A DNA stretch of 64,000 nt from JBBQYA01 sp031412335 (GCA_031412335.1 JANOCT010000027.1:1-64000); one strand, 5' to 3'. Numbered from the stretch's first letter, positions 44,570-54,659 are shown. Made by a program: numbers and translations. Notes: generated from the letters alone by a model not told the origin.

Positions 44570-45357
44570 AAAACCTTTCCGAATTTTTCGAGTGAGGGAA
44601 GTTTTACCTGTTTATCGAAAATACCATAAACTGCAGACCCACTTCCACTCATAGCTGAATATATTGCTCCAGTAGCATAAAACTCATCTTTTATAGTTTT
44701 TATCTGTGCGTGCGATTTGAAAATACTTTCTTCAAAATCATTTTCAATAAAGCCTTTCCATTTTTCTGGCTCAAAATTAATTTTTCGTAATACTCCAGCG
44801 TTTTTGTTGGATGGAATAATACCTGAATATGCCTCTGCTGTGCTAATATGAATTTCAGGATAAACAATTACTACATTAAAATTCCAATGAAAATATATTT
44901 GTTCAAAAACATCTCCTTTTTCATAAGCAAACACGGGTTTGTTTTCGATAAAAAAAGCACAATCACTCCCGAGCAACCTTGCATAATCTTGTAATTTACC
45001 ATTATCGATGCTTAAATTAAATAAATTATTTAATGCAATTAATGTGTAAGCAGCGTCGGAAGAGCCACCACCTAAACCTGCACCAACAGGTATATTTTTA
45101 TGTAAATGAATATGAACTTCTGGAATATCAAAATCGTTTTTAATTAAATGATAGGCTTTAATACATAAATTAGTTGAAGCTGAACCTGGAATTTCAATTC
45201 CTGAGGATGTAAAACTTAAAGCAGAAGAAGGGACAATTTCAAGGGCATCAAACACTCGAACCGGATACATAATTGTTTCGATTTCATGAAAACCATCAGA
45301 ACGTTTGGCGGTTACTGCCAATCCAATGTTTATTTTAGCGTTTGGAAATACAACCAT
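44557..45357 (-). CDS. ispE: 4-diphosphocytidyl-2-C-methyl-D-erythritol kinase
   Basis: The 266-aa GHMP kinase has an N-terminal PNAKINIGLAVTAKRSDGFHEIETIM, the ATP-binding PVGAGLGGGSSDAA and a C-terminal SGSGSAVYGIF. It phosphorylates CDP-methylerythritol in the MEP isoprenoid pathway. Length is slightly short but typical of Bacteroidota IspE. Divergent from thyA with a 67-bp shared region. Confidence 0.95.
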   Translation of the reverse strand: MVVFPNAKINIGLAVTAKRSDGFHEIETIMYPVRVFDALEIVPSSALSFTSSGIEIPGSASTNLCIKAYHLIKNDFDIPEVHIHLHKNIPVGAGLGGGSSDAAYTLIALNNLFNLSIDNGKLQDYARLLGSDCAFFIENKPVFAYEKGDVFEQIYFHWNFNVVIVYPEIHISTAEAYSGIIPSNKNAGVLRKINFEPEKWKGFIENDFEESIFKSHAQIKTIKDEFYATGAIYSAMSGSGSAVYGIFDKQVKLPSLEKFGKVFYEI

Positions 45358-45424
45358 TTATCAACATAAGTAGGAAACCAAAACTACATTTATTTTATTT
45401 GTAAGAAAGTTAAGACAATTAATT

Positions 45425-46219
45425 ATGCAAAATTATCTGGATCTGATGAAAAAAGTGCTCGAAACAGGCACAGATAAAGAAGATCGAACAGGAACAGGCA
45501 CAAAAAGTATTTTTGGGTATCAAATGCGATTTGATTTAGAAGCTGGATTTCCTTTGGTTACAACCAAAAAAGCCCATTTGCGATCCATAATTCATGAGCT
45601 AATTTGGTTTTTGAAAGGTGATACAAATATTGGGTATTTAAAAGAAAATAAAGTTGGAATTTGGGATGAATGGGCAGATGTGGATGGCAACCTAGGTCCA
45701 GTTTATGGTGAGCAGTGGAGATCGTGGCCAACTGTTGATGGAAGACATATTGATCAGATTTCGCAAGTCATACATCAACTAAAATCAAATCCAGATTCAA
45801 GAAGAATTATTGTGAGTGCTTGGAATGTTGGTGAAATAGAAAAAATGGCTCTTCCACCTTGTCATTGTTTTTTCCAATTTTATGTGGCAAATGGTAAACT
45901 TAGCTGCCAATTATATCAACGGAGTGCAGATATATTTTTAGGTGTTCCTTTTAATATTGCTTCTTATGCATTGCTAACCATGATGGTTGCGCAAGTTTGC
46001 CAATTAAAAGTTGGTGAATTTATACATACGTTGGGCGATGCTCATTTATATTCCAACCATTTGGAGCAAGCTGAATTACAATTAACTAGAAAGCCTTTTA
46101 ATTTACCTCAATTAAAAATAAATCCAGAAGTTAATGATATTTTCAATTTCAAATTTGAAGATTTTGAATTATTGAATTATGAATCACATCCTCATATAAA
46201 AGCGGCTGTTGCAATTTAA
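45425..46219 (+). CDS. thyA: Thymidylate synthase
   Basis: The 264-aa enzyme has nucleophile C146 (LPPCHCFFQF), RTGTGTKSIFGYQMRFDL near the N-terminus, and the DIFLGVPFNIASYALLTMM folate/dUMP block. It converts dUMP to dTMP with methylene-THF, producing dihydrofolate. Directly followed by folA, which recycles that dihydrofolate, in one operon. Length equals E. coli ThyA. Confidence 0.97.
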   Translation: MQNYLDLMKKVLETGTDKEDRTGTGTKSIFGYQMRFDLEAGFPLVTTKKAHLRSIIHELIWFLKGDTNIGYLKENKVGIWDEWADVDGNLGPVYGEQWRSWPTVDGRHIDQISQVIHQLKSNPDSRRIIVSAWNVGEIEKMALPPCHCFFQFYVANGKLSCQLYQRSADIFLGVPFNIASYALLTMMVAQVCQLKVGEFIHTLGDAHLYSNHLEQAELQLTRKPFNLPQLKINPEVNDIFNFKFEDFELLNYESHPHIKAAVAI

Positions 46220-46252
46220 ATGTTAATTAGAAAATTTCCCAAAAAGAAGATA

Positions 46253-46750
46253 ATGCAAAAAGACCAAATAATTTCTATTGTAGTTGCAACCGGTGAAAAT
46301 AATGAAATTGGAAAAAACAATGAATTATTATGGCATTTACCAGCAGATTTAAAACATTTCAAAAATACAACAACGGGTGGAACCGTGATAATGGGCCGAA
46401 AAACCTATGAATCTATCGGCAAAGCATTACCAAACAGAAAAAATATTGTAATTACATCTCAACCAAATTTAGACGGTGAAAGCATAGAAACTGCTTTAAA
46501 CATCCAGATTGCTTTGGATAAATGTAAAACTGAAAAGGAAATATTTATTATTGGAGGGGGCTCTATTTACAGGCAAGTTTTAGCACAAACTGATAAAATC
46601 TATTTAACTATAGTTCATCATAAATTTGATGCAGATGTATTTTTCCCATTTATCAATACTAATGAATGGATTGAAAAAAGCAGAAATTTTAATCAAGCTG
46701 ATGAGAAAAATAAATATGATTTTAGTTTTGTGATTTTACAAAGGAAGTAG
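46253..46750 (+). CDS. folA: Dihydrofolate reductase
   Basis: The 165-aa enzyme has ISIVVATGENNEIGKNNELLWHLPADLKHFK at the N-terminus with the catalytic acid D in PADLKHF, VIMGRKTYESIG for NADPH binding and IFIIGGGSIYRQ. It reduces dihydrofolate made by ThyA. The ATG at 46253 is chosen because it gives the standard length, has an A/G-rich leader and starts at the first strand; an upstream in-frame ATG at 46220, touching the thyA stop, would add 11 basic residues. Confidence 0.95.
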   Translation: MQKDQIISIVVATGENNEIGKNNELLWHLPADLKHFKNTTTGGTVIMGRKTYESIGKALPNRKNIVITSQPNLDGESIETALNIQIALDKCKTEKEIFIIGGGSIYRQVLAQTDKIYLTIVHHKFDADVFFPFINTNEWIEKSRNFNQADEKNKYDFSFVILQRK

Positions 46751-46755
46751 ATTTA

Positions 46756-48063
46756 ATGCAATTCAGACAATATTCATTTAATAAATTGAAGATATTCTTA
46801 TTGTTAAGTGTACTTTTTGAAATTCTTTTATTAACTTTCTTAAGAGGAAAATTGGGCCTATATTTAAGTCCAATTTTTATTTTATTGTTTGGAATAACAA
46901 CGGCTATACTTCCTTTATTTATTTATTCTGCAGAAATAAAAATTCAAATTAAGAAAATTAAGGTAAAAGAAAAAACGCAGATTTATTTCTTATTTGCCAT
47001 TTGCACTTTTTTGTTTTATTTATTTTATCAGAAAATAATAGATGAAAATCAAATAAATTATCATGTTTCAGACATAATTCCATCTATTGAAATATATGTT
47101 GTACGATTTATAAAAGATGAATATCCCTATTCCTTAATAACAGTTTTTGATTATCCCTTGCCTCCAACCTACCTTCCAATGATGTGGTTTCCATTTATTG
47201 GACCAGAATTATTGAATATAGATTATCGTTGGATGGCCTATTTAATTTTACTAATTGGCTTAATTTTTTACATTAATCATATTAATTCTTTAAGCCTAAC
47301 TCAAAATGAGAGAGTTGGTAAAACTTTACTTCCATTTTTGATTTTATTCAGCATAGCCTATTGCAAACCTGGTGAAATAGCGAATAGTGTTGAATTAATG
47401 ATAGTTGGTTATTACCTGATTCTCATATATGCAATTTTATCAGGCAGATATCTAATTTTCGCGTTAGCCATAGTTTTATGTTTGCTTTCTCGATTTTCTT
47501 TTCTTTTTTGGTTGCCTTATGCAGGTATTGTAATTTTAATCTATGAAGGAATAAGAAAAACAAGCATTATTGCTTTACTAGTAACTGCAGGAATTTTAAT
47601 TTTTTATATTATTCCTTTTCTTTCCAAAGATTGGAGTAGCTTCCAAAAAGGATTAGATTATTACACATTCGCTGCAATGAATGAATGGAAAGGACAAAGC
47701 TGGCAAGATAAAAATGACACTCCACATCAGCTAAATCAAGGAATGGGGTTTGGAATTTACTTTTATAGATTTCTGGAAGTAGACTTATTAGATCGAATAA
47801 AAATATTGAAAACTTGGCATTTAATAATTTCTATACTATCTGTTATAATTTTTTCTGCTTTACATTATTTTAAATTTAAAGCAATTGATCATAAATTAGT
47901 TTTAATTTGTGGATTAAAATTTTGTCTTTGCTTTTTTTATGCATTTATCCAAGTGCCTTATATATATTTATTTATCCCTTTAATATTTATAAGTGTATTT
48001 ATTATATCGACGATTAATTTTGAAGATATAATTCTTAAAAAAGAAGAATCATTTTTATCCTAA
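46756..48063 (+). CDS. Polytopic membrane protein, GT-C-like
   Basis: The 435-aa protein has about eleven to twelve membrane segments. It has periplasmic loop motifs typical of DUF2029/GT87-type mannosyltransferase-like proteins, including YPLPPTYLPMMWFPF and LSRFSFLFWLPYAGIV. The catalytic acidic residue is not clearly seen. It follows folA by 5 bp and could be cotranscribed, yet functionally it fits the glycosyltransferase group that follows. Transfer of a sugar from a polyprenyl carrier is the likely reaction. Confidence 0.7.
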   Translation: MQFRQYSFNKLKIFLLLSVLFEILLLTFLRGKLGLYLSPIFILLFGITTAILPLFIYSAEIKIQIKKIKVKEKTQIYFLFAICTFLFYLFYQKIIDENQINYHVSDIIPSIEIYVVRFIKDEYPYSLITVFDYPLPPTYLPMMWFPFIGPELLNIDYRWMAYLILLIGLIFYINHINSLSLTQNERVGKTLLPFLILFSIAYCKPGEIANSVELMIVGYYLILIYAILSGRYLIFALAIVLCLLSRFSFLFWLPYAGIVILIYEGIRKTSIIALLVTAGILIFYIIPFLSKDWSSFQKGLDYYTFAAMNEWKGQSWQDKNDTPHQLNQGMGFGIYFYRFLEVDLLDRIKILKTWHLIISILSVIIFSALHYFKFKAIDHKLVLICGLKFCLCFFYAFIQVPYIYLFIPLIFISVFIISTINFEDIILKKEESFLS

Positions 48064-48984
48064 TGGGATATTTGTATCATTCACAATATATAATGGTCTA
48101 TTTTTCACATTATGACTTATTCTACTAATGTATTCACCGATAATCCCAATAGAAATAAGCTGAATACCACCGATAAACATAATACTTAATATTAAGGATG
48201 TCCAACCTGGGATGTAGTCTTTAGAAACAAGCCTAGCATAAAGAGCATATATCATAACGAAGAAAGAAATTCCAGAAACGATAAAACCAGCAACAGTTGC
48301 AAATTTCAGCGGAAAATTAGAAAATCCTGTAATACCGTCTAATGCAAAACGAAGCATTTTGCGATAGGTATAGCCTGTTTCTCCACTCTGACGAGGATCT
48401 CTTTCGTATTCTACAAAAGTTTGTCTAAAGCCAATCCAAGATATTTGCCCTCTTAAAAATTTATTTTGTTCGGGCATTTTTTTTAGAATATCAACCACTT
48501 TTTTATCCATAATCCTAAAATCGCCAGTATCGACAGGAATGGTTATAGATGTAATGGAAGCAAGAATTCGATAAAATTGTTTTGCTGTAAATCGTTTCAT
48601 CCAACTTTCTCCTTTTCTGGCTTTTCTACGTGCATAAACAACTTCAAATCCTTCTTTCATTTTTGTGTATAAATCGCTAATTAATTCTGGAGGATCCTGT
48701 AAATCTGCATCAATAATTACAATTGCTTCACCAATTGCTAAATCCAAACCAGCAGTAACGGCTATCTGATGGCCAAAATTTCTACTAAAATCTATGTATT
48801 TAATAGATGGATCTGTAGAAGCCATTGCTTTAATTAATTCTAAAGATCGATCGCGACTACCATCGTTAATAAAAATAAACTCATAACTAATATTCATTTC
48901 AGTAACAACTTTTTTTAGTCGCTCTGTAAGGTTATAGATGTTTCCTTCTTCGTTGAAAATTGGGATAATGATGGAAAGTTGCAT
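48055..48984 (-). CDS. GT2 glycosyltransferase, GtrB/dolichol-phosphate-sugar synthase-like with C-terminal membrane anchor
   Basis: The product is about 309 aa from the ATG at 48984, preferred because the strand MQLSIIIPIFNEEGNI starts there and this leaves the previous gene intact; an ATG at 49041 would overlap that gene. It has a DxD-like IIDADLQDPPE, MDKKVVDIL, a QRQ-like region (RGQISWIGFRQ) and two C-terminal transmembrane helices (FATVAGFIVSGISFFVM and SLILSIMFIGGIQLISIG). It makes polyprenyl-phosphate sugar for use by GT-C enzymes. Cotranscribed with the GT2 gene upstream. Confidence 0.88.
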   Translation of the reverse strand: MQLSIIIPIFNEEGNIYNLTERLKKVVTEMNISYEFIFINDGSRDRSLELIKAMASTDPSIKYIDFSRNFGHQIAVTAGLDLAIGEAIVIIDADLQDPPELISDLYTKMKEGFEVVYARRKARKGESWMKRFTAKQFYRILASITSITIPVDTGDFRIMDKKVVDILKKMPEQNKFLRGQISWIGFRQTFVEYERDPRQSGETGYTYRKMLRFALDGITGFSNFPLKFATVAGFIVSGISFFVMIYALYARLVSKDYIPGWTSLILSIMFIGGIQLISIGIIGEYISRISHNVKNRPLYIVNDTNIPLG

Positions 48985-48988
48985 TAAT

Positions 48989-49714
48989 TTATCTTGAAAA
49001 TATATTATACTTAAAAATACACCAAATTGCTCTAAAACCATCTACTGCACTTATTTTTTTTCCTTCCTCATACGTTCGGCCATAATAAGATATGCCAACT
49101 TCATATATACGTATTTTTGGAATTTTAGCAATCTTAGCAGTTACTTCTGGTTCAAATCCAAATCGTTTCTCTTTTAGAATTAAACTTTTAATTACTTCAA
49201 TTCTGAACAATTTATAACATGTTTCCATATCTGTAAGATTTAAATTAGTAAATAAATTAGACAAAAAAGTCAGAAATTTATTACCGATTGTATGCCAAAA
49301 GAAAAGAATACGGTGTGGATTACCTCCCATAAATCTAGAACCATAAACCACATCTGCAACACCATCGCAAACTGGTTTTAATAAGATATTGTACTCTTGT
49401 GGATCATATTCCAAATCCGCATCTTGAATTATTAGATAATCACCAGTTGCCTTCAAGATACCGGTATGTAATGCAGCACCTTTTCCCTTATTTACAGCAT
49501 GTGAATAAAATTGAACGGGAAAATCAGGGTTTTCAATAATGTAATTTTGAACAGATTCTATAGTTTGATCTGTTGAACAATCATTTACTAAAATTATCTC
49601 AAAACCAATATTATTAATAAGTTTAACATCTTTAATTTTATTCAGAATAAAATGGATTGTTTTTTCTTCATTATATGCAGGTATTACGATGGATAATGTA
49701 AAATTTTTACTCAT
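48989..49714 (-). CDS. GT2 glycosyltransferase, dolichol-phosphate-mannose-synthase-like
   Basis: The 241-aa soluble GT-A enzyme has SIVIPAYNEEKTIHFILN, the nucleotide-sugar DxD in IQDADLEYDPQEY, and VYGSRFMGGNPHRI. Its end YEVGISYYGRTYEEGKKI matches DPM1-like bacterial enzymes. It is likely to load a sugar on a polyprenyl phosphate at the inner membrane. The anchored GT2 gene starts 4 bp after its stop. Confidence 0.88.
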   Translation of the reverse strand: MSKNFTLSIVIPAYNEEKTIHFILNKIKDVKLINNIGFEIILVNDCSTDQTIESVQNYIIENPDFPVQFYSHAVNKGKGAALHTGILKATGDYLIIQDADLEYDPQEYNILLKPVCDGVADVVYGSRFMGGNPHRILFFWHTIGNKFLTFLSNLFTNLNLTDMETCYKLFRIEVIKSLILKEKRFGFEPEVTAKIAKIPKIRIYEVGISYYGRTYEEGKKISAVDGFRAIWCIFKYNIFSR

Positions 49715-49791
49715 GTTTGTAATTTAAAAACTTTTTGCACATAAAAAGTGCAATATTGCAATTTTTTAAGGAATAGAAAATTAATTACGAT

Positions 49792-50337
49792 ATGTTGACA
49801 AAAAATAAAAATTTAATAAGATTCCTAGTTTTTATGATTATAGGATTATCAGGATGTGATGGTAGTGAAAAAACTCAATTTGCATTATACTTTAAAACTG
49901 ACATTGATAATTTAATTGGATGGGTCGACCATCCAAGTTTTATGAGAACAGACGATTCATATTCTAGTATTTATGTTTGCAAATTGAATAATGAGGTTAA
50001 AACTACCTATCCTTTTCACTTTGCAAATGATCAAATTAAAGGTGGATCAAATTCAATATTGGAAATTAAAGTTGGCAGTATGATTTATTTTCAAGAAAGA
50101 GATGGTAAGTGCACATTAATTGCTGAAATTAAAAAAGAAAATGAAATCGTTAAAATTTATGAAAAGCAACTAAATGGAGAAGAAATAAAATCTAAAAATT
50201 GGACTAGTATAGAAATGGTTTTACCGATAAGAGACGATCAATTTAATAAGGATGGATACAGTTTAACAACCTATTTTAAGCAAGATGCCAATTCGGAAAT
50301 TTTAATTGATGATTTTGTAATTCATTATCGAGATTAA
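49792..50337 (+). CDS. Putative lipoprotein in the glycosyltransferase group
   Basis: The 181-aa product has a lipobox LSGC near residue 22 (MIIGLSGCDGS) and a hydrophilic beta-rich mature part with FMRTDDSYSSIYVCKL and IKSKNWTSIEMVLPI. I recognise no family. It is convergent with the GT-C-like gene at 50334, overlapping by 4 bp at the 3' ends. Confidence 0.6.
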   Translation: MLTKNKNLIRFLVFMIIGLSGCDGSEKTQFALYFKTDIDNLIGWVDHPSFMRTDDSYSSIYVCKLNNEVKTTYPFHFANDQIKGGSNSILEIKVGSMIYFQERDGKCTLIAEIKKENEIVKIYEKQLNGEEIKSKNWTSIEMVLPIRDDQFNKDGYSLTTYFKQDANSEILIDDFVIHYRD

Positions 50338-51698
50338 AACTCATCAAGTCCTCGTTTAGCTTTATAGTAATTTGGTGTTTTTAATTCATAGTTGTTAAAA
50401 TATTTTTTATTAGTTAAAAAAACTGCCCAGTAAGTAGCTTTCGTAGTACTATCCCAATGGATGTAAGTAGCTTTGTACTGAAAGGTTTGAAAAATATTTA
50501 GATAAATAAAAAAAGGAAGTAAAATAAATAAAATAGATTTTTTCCATATGGTTTTGCTCCATACTTGAATTAATCCAGCTAAAGGAATGGAAAGCAAAGG
50601 TAAATATTCAACCATATTTCTTGCACCAAAACATCCTCCATACCACCAACACCACCAGCTAAAAGTAATATAAATTAGCAAAGCAATAATCAAAGGAATT
50701 GAAACATAAAAATCTTTATATACTGTTTTTAAATTCAAAAAACCTAGAATACATAAGCCTGCTAGAGGTGTGTATAGCAACCAGCCTTTTCTATAACTAA
50801 ATAGCCCTTCTAAAATAAAAGGTCTATTAAAGAAAAAACTCTCATTTTGATACGAATAAAAGATATAATCGCCAGTAATTAATTTCCAATAAAGCATTTG
50901 AGGAATTAATATTATAAATGCAGCGAATATTATACATATTATTTGTAAATAATTTTTGAAGAAAAAAGAAATTTTACTACCGATTTCATTAAAATTATTT
51001 ACTTGATATAAAATGAAAAAAAGTATAATTAGACAATTAATAGGTCGTAGTAAAATTATTGACCCTATTACTAATCCTAAAATTATAGCTTTAAAAAACG
51101 TTTGTTTGATATGCCATTTAATAGTAAAATAAATAAATACCGAAAATAGAAAAAAACTATAAACGTGCGACATCATGCCCTCATGTATAGTATAATAAAA
51201 AATATTACTACCTAATGCTATGCTTAAAATAACAATGGAAGTTATAATTTCTGATGTGTAGATTAATAAAATTTTACTAATAAAGTATATACCTGCTAAG
51301 AAATAGAATATTGAACCTAAAAAAAGAGCAATTCCATAAGGCTTACTAAAACCATTTGCTTCATATCCAAATATCTTGGCAGCTGCATGGCCAAAACCAA
51401 AAAAAGGAGATGCAAACAATGCTACTCCATAGGTCATTTTATTGATGTAATTTCCATTGCTTAAAATATCTGAAACTAACTTTTGTTTCAAATCAGGATT
51501 TTCATTTGTAAACTTTAGAGAAACATCATTAAAGATAAATATTGAGGGTAAGTATGCATAATATATTTTAGCATCCCATACAATAAATTCTTTATCATTA
51601 TACTTTTTTATTATAAAGAATATAAGCAAATATGATAGCATAATTACAAAAAATGTAATTTTTGAAGGTCTAATTAATTTAAAAAATAAATTATTCAT
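50334..51698 (-). CDS. Polytopic membrane protein, GT-C/ArnT-like
   Basis: The 454-aa protein has about eleven membrane helices. An early periplasmic loop has WDAKIYYAYLPSIFI, with the acidic residue position used by GT-C enzymes. Further on are TWWC-like clusters (WWCWWYGGCFGARN). It likely transfers a lipid-linked sugar to a surface polymer or protein. It overlaps the upstream DUF2079 gene by 4 bp, so the two are one operon. Confidence 0.72.
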   Translation of the reverse strand: MNNLFFKLIRPSKITFFVIMLSYLLIFFIIKKYNDKEFIVWDAKIYYAYLPSIFIFNDVSLKFTNENPDLKQKLVSDILSNGNYINKMTYGVALFASPFFGFGHAAAKIFGYEANGFSKPYGIALFLGSIFYFLAGIYFISKILLIYTSEIITSIVILSIALGSNIFYYTIHEGMMSHVYSFFLFSVFIYFTIKWHIKQTFFKAIILGLVIGSIILLRPINCLIILFFILYQVNNFNEIGSKISFFFKNYLQIICIIFAAFIILIPQMLYWKLITGDYIFYSYQNESFFFNRPFILEGLFSYRKGWLLYTPLAGLCILGFLNLKTVYKDFYVSIPLIIALLIYITFSWWCWWYGGCFGARNMVEYLPLLSIPLAGLIQVWSKTIWKKSILFILLPFFIYLNIFQTFQYKATYIHWDSTTKATYWAVFLTNKKYFNNYELKTPNYYKAKRGLDEF

Positions 51699-53149
51699 TT
51701 CTTTTTGAAAATATAAAATTCAGATTTGCTAAAAATAGTAATGTGGCTTTTTGTTAATTCATAAACCTTTAAGTCTAAATCTTCTTTACTTAAAGGATAA
51801 GGGTTCTCATTTTTCTGTAATACAATATAGTCAGATTCTGTTCCATCTGGATATTGATAAATATATTGTCTAAAGGCCAAGTGAGAAACTAAAAAACTGG
51901 AAGCTGATACAGAAGCACTATCTGGAATTAATTTCATACCCTCGTAAATAGCTTTATTATTAAAATCTGAATAATAATGCTTAGGCGAGTAAAATTGAAG
52001 CCTTTCTGCATGATACCAATTAGAATTTCTCTTCTCAATAGTAACTATTGTAGCTATAATTGTTAAAAGAGTAATGGCAATAGAAGCAGTAACTTGATGT
52101 TTTTTAAGCTGAATTATATAAGTGAATGCAGCGATACATAAAATAGGAACAAATTCAATTGAATAATGATCATTTATACCCCATTTTGTAAAATCATCGT
52201 TAAATAATTTCTGGCCATAAATTGGTATTAGCATTAAAAGAAATTTAGGTTTAAGTATTAGGAATATACCGCCACTTAATAATACCATAAAATGTAATTC
52301 CGGTTTTGCACCAAATGCCTCTGGTAATACATGATGAGTTTCAAAAAAAAGTTTGAAAATATATCCTGGTTTTGAAAGTAGCGTTTCTAAAACTTTAGCT
52401 GAATTCTCTCCTAATGCTTTGTATTTAAAATGCAAATAAGCCTGATCATTGTTTCCTAGTTCAGGAATTACAAACTTGACGACAATCAAAAAATACAATA
52501 AAGATAAAAAGGAAATTAAGAAAGCATAATTCCTTCTTTTATCAAATTTAGGATAACTTAAAGCGATACCAATCATAATAAATATCAACCACAAAGCCAT
52601 ATTCTCTTTTCCAATACATATTAATATTGAAAATAGAATTATCAATCTATAATTTTTATTTTCAAACGAATAAAAAACCCATGGAACAAACATTGCTGCA
52701 ACCACATTATCGTGATAATCGAAAGAAAGTGCAGAATAAATACCAAAAATTGAAAGGAAATGAATTACTGAAATTAATGGAATCCAACTGTTTTTGGGAT
52801 ACTTTAAATTAAAAAGTAAAAATATTCCATAAGCTCCGAACAATATGCTAAGAATTTGAAAAATTAACATGGTATAACTTCCGGTAATATAATAAAAAGG
52901 GGAAATTATTATTGGATATATTGTAAAGTGATCAGCAAGAATATTAGTGAATTGAGGTGTTAACAGCATGCAATCATTCCACCGGAGATGAGCGTAATCA
53001 AAAATTGCATTATTATTTATTCCTAAATCCCAAGCAAAAGTTCGTAGATTATAGTGATTAACCAATGATATACTACTGAATAAACACAAAAAAAAGAATA
53101 AAATAATAATTAAAATACTTTTCTTATTCAGCGAAAAAAATAGATTCAT
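51695..53149 (-). CDS. DUF2079-family membrane protein, GT-C-like
   Basis: The 484-aa protein has about ten membrane helices. Its early loop FAWDLGINNNAIFDYAHLRW is the DUF2079 signature (F-D-L-G-x-x-x-Q/N), with an acidic residue where GT-C transferases have catalytic Asp. The C-terminal soluble part includes IPDSASVSASSFLVSHLA. Function unproven; a glycosyltransferase using polyprenyl-phosphate sugar is plausible beside two GT2 synthases. First gene of the pair with 50334-51698. Confidence 0.75.
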   Translation of the reverse strand: MNLFFSLNKKSILIIILFFFLCLFSSISLVNHYNLRTFAWDLGINNNAIFDYAHLRWNDCMLLTPQFTNILADHFTIYPIIISPFYYITGSYTMLIFQILSILFGAYGIFLLFNLKYPKNSWIPLISVIHFLSIFGIYSALSFDYHDNVVAAMFVPWVFYSFENKNYRLIILFSILICIGKENMALWLIFIMIGIALSYPKFDKRRNYAFLISFLSLLYFLIVVKFVIPELGNNDQAYLHFKYKALGENSAKVLETLLSKPGYIFKLFFETHHVLPEAFGAKPELHFMVLLSGGIFLILKPKFLLMLIPIYGQKLFNDDFTKWGINDHYSIEFVPILCIAAFTYIIQLKKHQVTASIAITLLTIIATIVTIEKRNSNWYHAERLQFYSPKHYYSDFNNKAIYEGMKLIPDSASVSASSFLVSHLAFRQYIYQYPDGTESDYIVLQKNENPYPLSKEDLDLKVYELTKSHITIFSKSEFYIFKKK

Positions 53150-53302
53150 GATTTTAAATTAATGTTATCTTTAATAGTAAAAGTGAGATGTTATCATAAA
53201 TTAAAATGAGATAAGACTCAGTATTTTTAAATAACAGAATCAAAAAGGAATTAAAATTTTATTTAAGATTAAACAAATGTTAAGACTTATGATTTATAAA
53301 AC

Positions 53303-53959
53303 TTAATTAAACATTTCATAAATCTCCCCTTCAACCACCAATTTTCCTTCGGTAGCATTTCTAATTTCTTCTATGGAAACTCCAGGCGCTCTTTCCAACA
53401 ACTTAAATCCGCCTGTTGGCAAAACTTCTAACACAGCAAGCTCGGTTACAATTTTTTTAACACAGTTTACTCCTGTTAATGGAAGTGAGCATTTACTTAA
53501 TAATTTAGATTCACCTGCTTTATTTACATGTTGCATAGCAACAATAATATTTTGTGCACTAGCTACCAAATCCATTGCTCCCCCCATTCCTTTTACCATT
53601 TTTCCTGGAATTTTCCAATTGGCAATATCACCGTTTTCCGAAACTTCCATGGCTCCAAGTATTGTTAAATCAACTTTTTGTGCTCTTATCATTCCAAAAC
53701 TTAAAGCAGAATCAAAAATAGATGAGCCCGGCAAAGTAGTAATGGTTTGTTTTCCTGCATTGATTAAATCGGCATCTTCTTCACCTTCAAACGGGAATGG
53801 CCCCATGCCCAATAAACCGTTTTCTGATTGTAAAACCACGTTGATACCTGTTGGAATATAATTAGCTACCAAGGTTGGAATTCCAATTCCCAGGTTTACA
53901 TACATCCCATCTTTTACTTCTTGAGCTATTCTTTTCGCTATTCCTATTTTATCAAGCAT
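53303..53959 (-). CDS. scoB: 3-oxoacid CoA-transferase subunit B
   Basis: The 218-aa protein has the catalytic glutamate in QSENGLLGMGPFP and the N-terminal YVNLGIGIPTLVANYIP. It is the beta subunit of succinyl-CoA:acetoacetate transferase (SCOT). With ScoA it moves CoA between succinyl-CoA and acetoacetate. It starts 1 bp after the scoA stop, so translation is coupled. Confidence 0.93.
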   Translation of the reverse strand: MLDKIGIAKRIAQEVKDGMYVNLGIGIPTLVANYIPTGINVVLQSENGLLGMGPFPFEGEEDADLINAGKQTITTLPGSSIFDSALSFGMIRAQKVDLTILGAMEVSENGDIANWKIPGKMVKGMGGAMDLVASAQNIIVAMQHVNKAGESKLLSKCSLPLTGVNCVKKIVTELAVLEVLPTGGFKLLERAPGVSIEEIRNATEGKLVVEGEIYEMFN

Positions 53960-53960
53960 A

Positions 53961-54659
53961 TTAATTTTGTGTTCTCACTGTTCGTTGTTCAATTCGCTTT
54001 TCATAATTTTCACCTTCAAAAATTCGGTGAACATAAATTCCTGGGGTATGTATCTGATCTGGATCCAACTCTCCAACTTCTACTAATTCTTCAACTTCAG
54101 CAATCGTAATTTTACCAGCCATTGCCATTACCGGATTAAAATTTCTGGCAGTTGAACGATAAATTAAATTACCTAACTTATCTCCTTTCCAAGCTTTTAC
54201 AATAGCAAAATCAGCATCAAATGCCATTTCCATTAAATAATCTTTTCCGTTGAAATTTCTTATTTCTTTTCCTTCTGCTATTTCGGTTCCAACGCCGGCT
54301 GGCGTAAATATCGCTGGCATTCCATATCCGGCGGCCATACAACGCGTAGCTAAAGTACCTTGTGGAATTAAATCTACCTCCAATTCTCCACTCAAAAGTT
54401 GTCTTTCGAACTCAGCATTTTCTCCCACATAAGAGGAAATCATTTTTTTTACCTGCCTTGTTTTCAATAATAGTCCAATTCCGAAATCATCAACACCTGC
54501 ATTATTAGAAATACAGGTTAAGTCTTTAGTACCTTTTTCAACCAATGCAGCAATACAGTTTTCGGGAATTCCGCATAAGCCAAACCCGCCTAACATCACT
54601 GTAGCGCCGTTTTCAATGTCGGCAATTGCAGTTTTTGCATCCTTTACTACTTTGTTCAT
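53961..54659 (-). CDS. scoA: 3-oxoacid CoA-transferase subunit A
   Basis: The 232-aa alpha subunit has the CoA-binding GGFGLCGIPENCI at residues about 23-36 and the typical GAFEQRL-like ENAEFERQLLSGELEVDLIPQG. It pairs with ScoB in an operon. Together with the 3-hydroxybutyryl-CoA dehydrogenase at 11643-12533 it supports ketone-body or short-chain acyl-CoA metabolism. Confidence 0.93.
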   Translation of the reverse strand: MNKVVKDAKTAIADIENGATVMLGGFGLCGIPENCIAALVEKGTKDLTCISNNAGVDDFGIGLLLKTRQVKKMISSYVGENAEFERQLLSGELEVDLIPQGTLATRCMAAGYGMPAIFTPAGVGTEIAEGKEIRNFNGKDYLMEMAFDADFAIVKAWKGDKLGNLIYRSTARNFNPVMAMAGKITIAEVEELVEVGELDPDQIHTPGIYVHRIFEGENYEKRIEQRTVRTQN

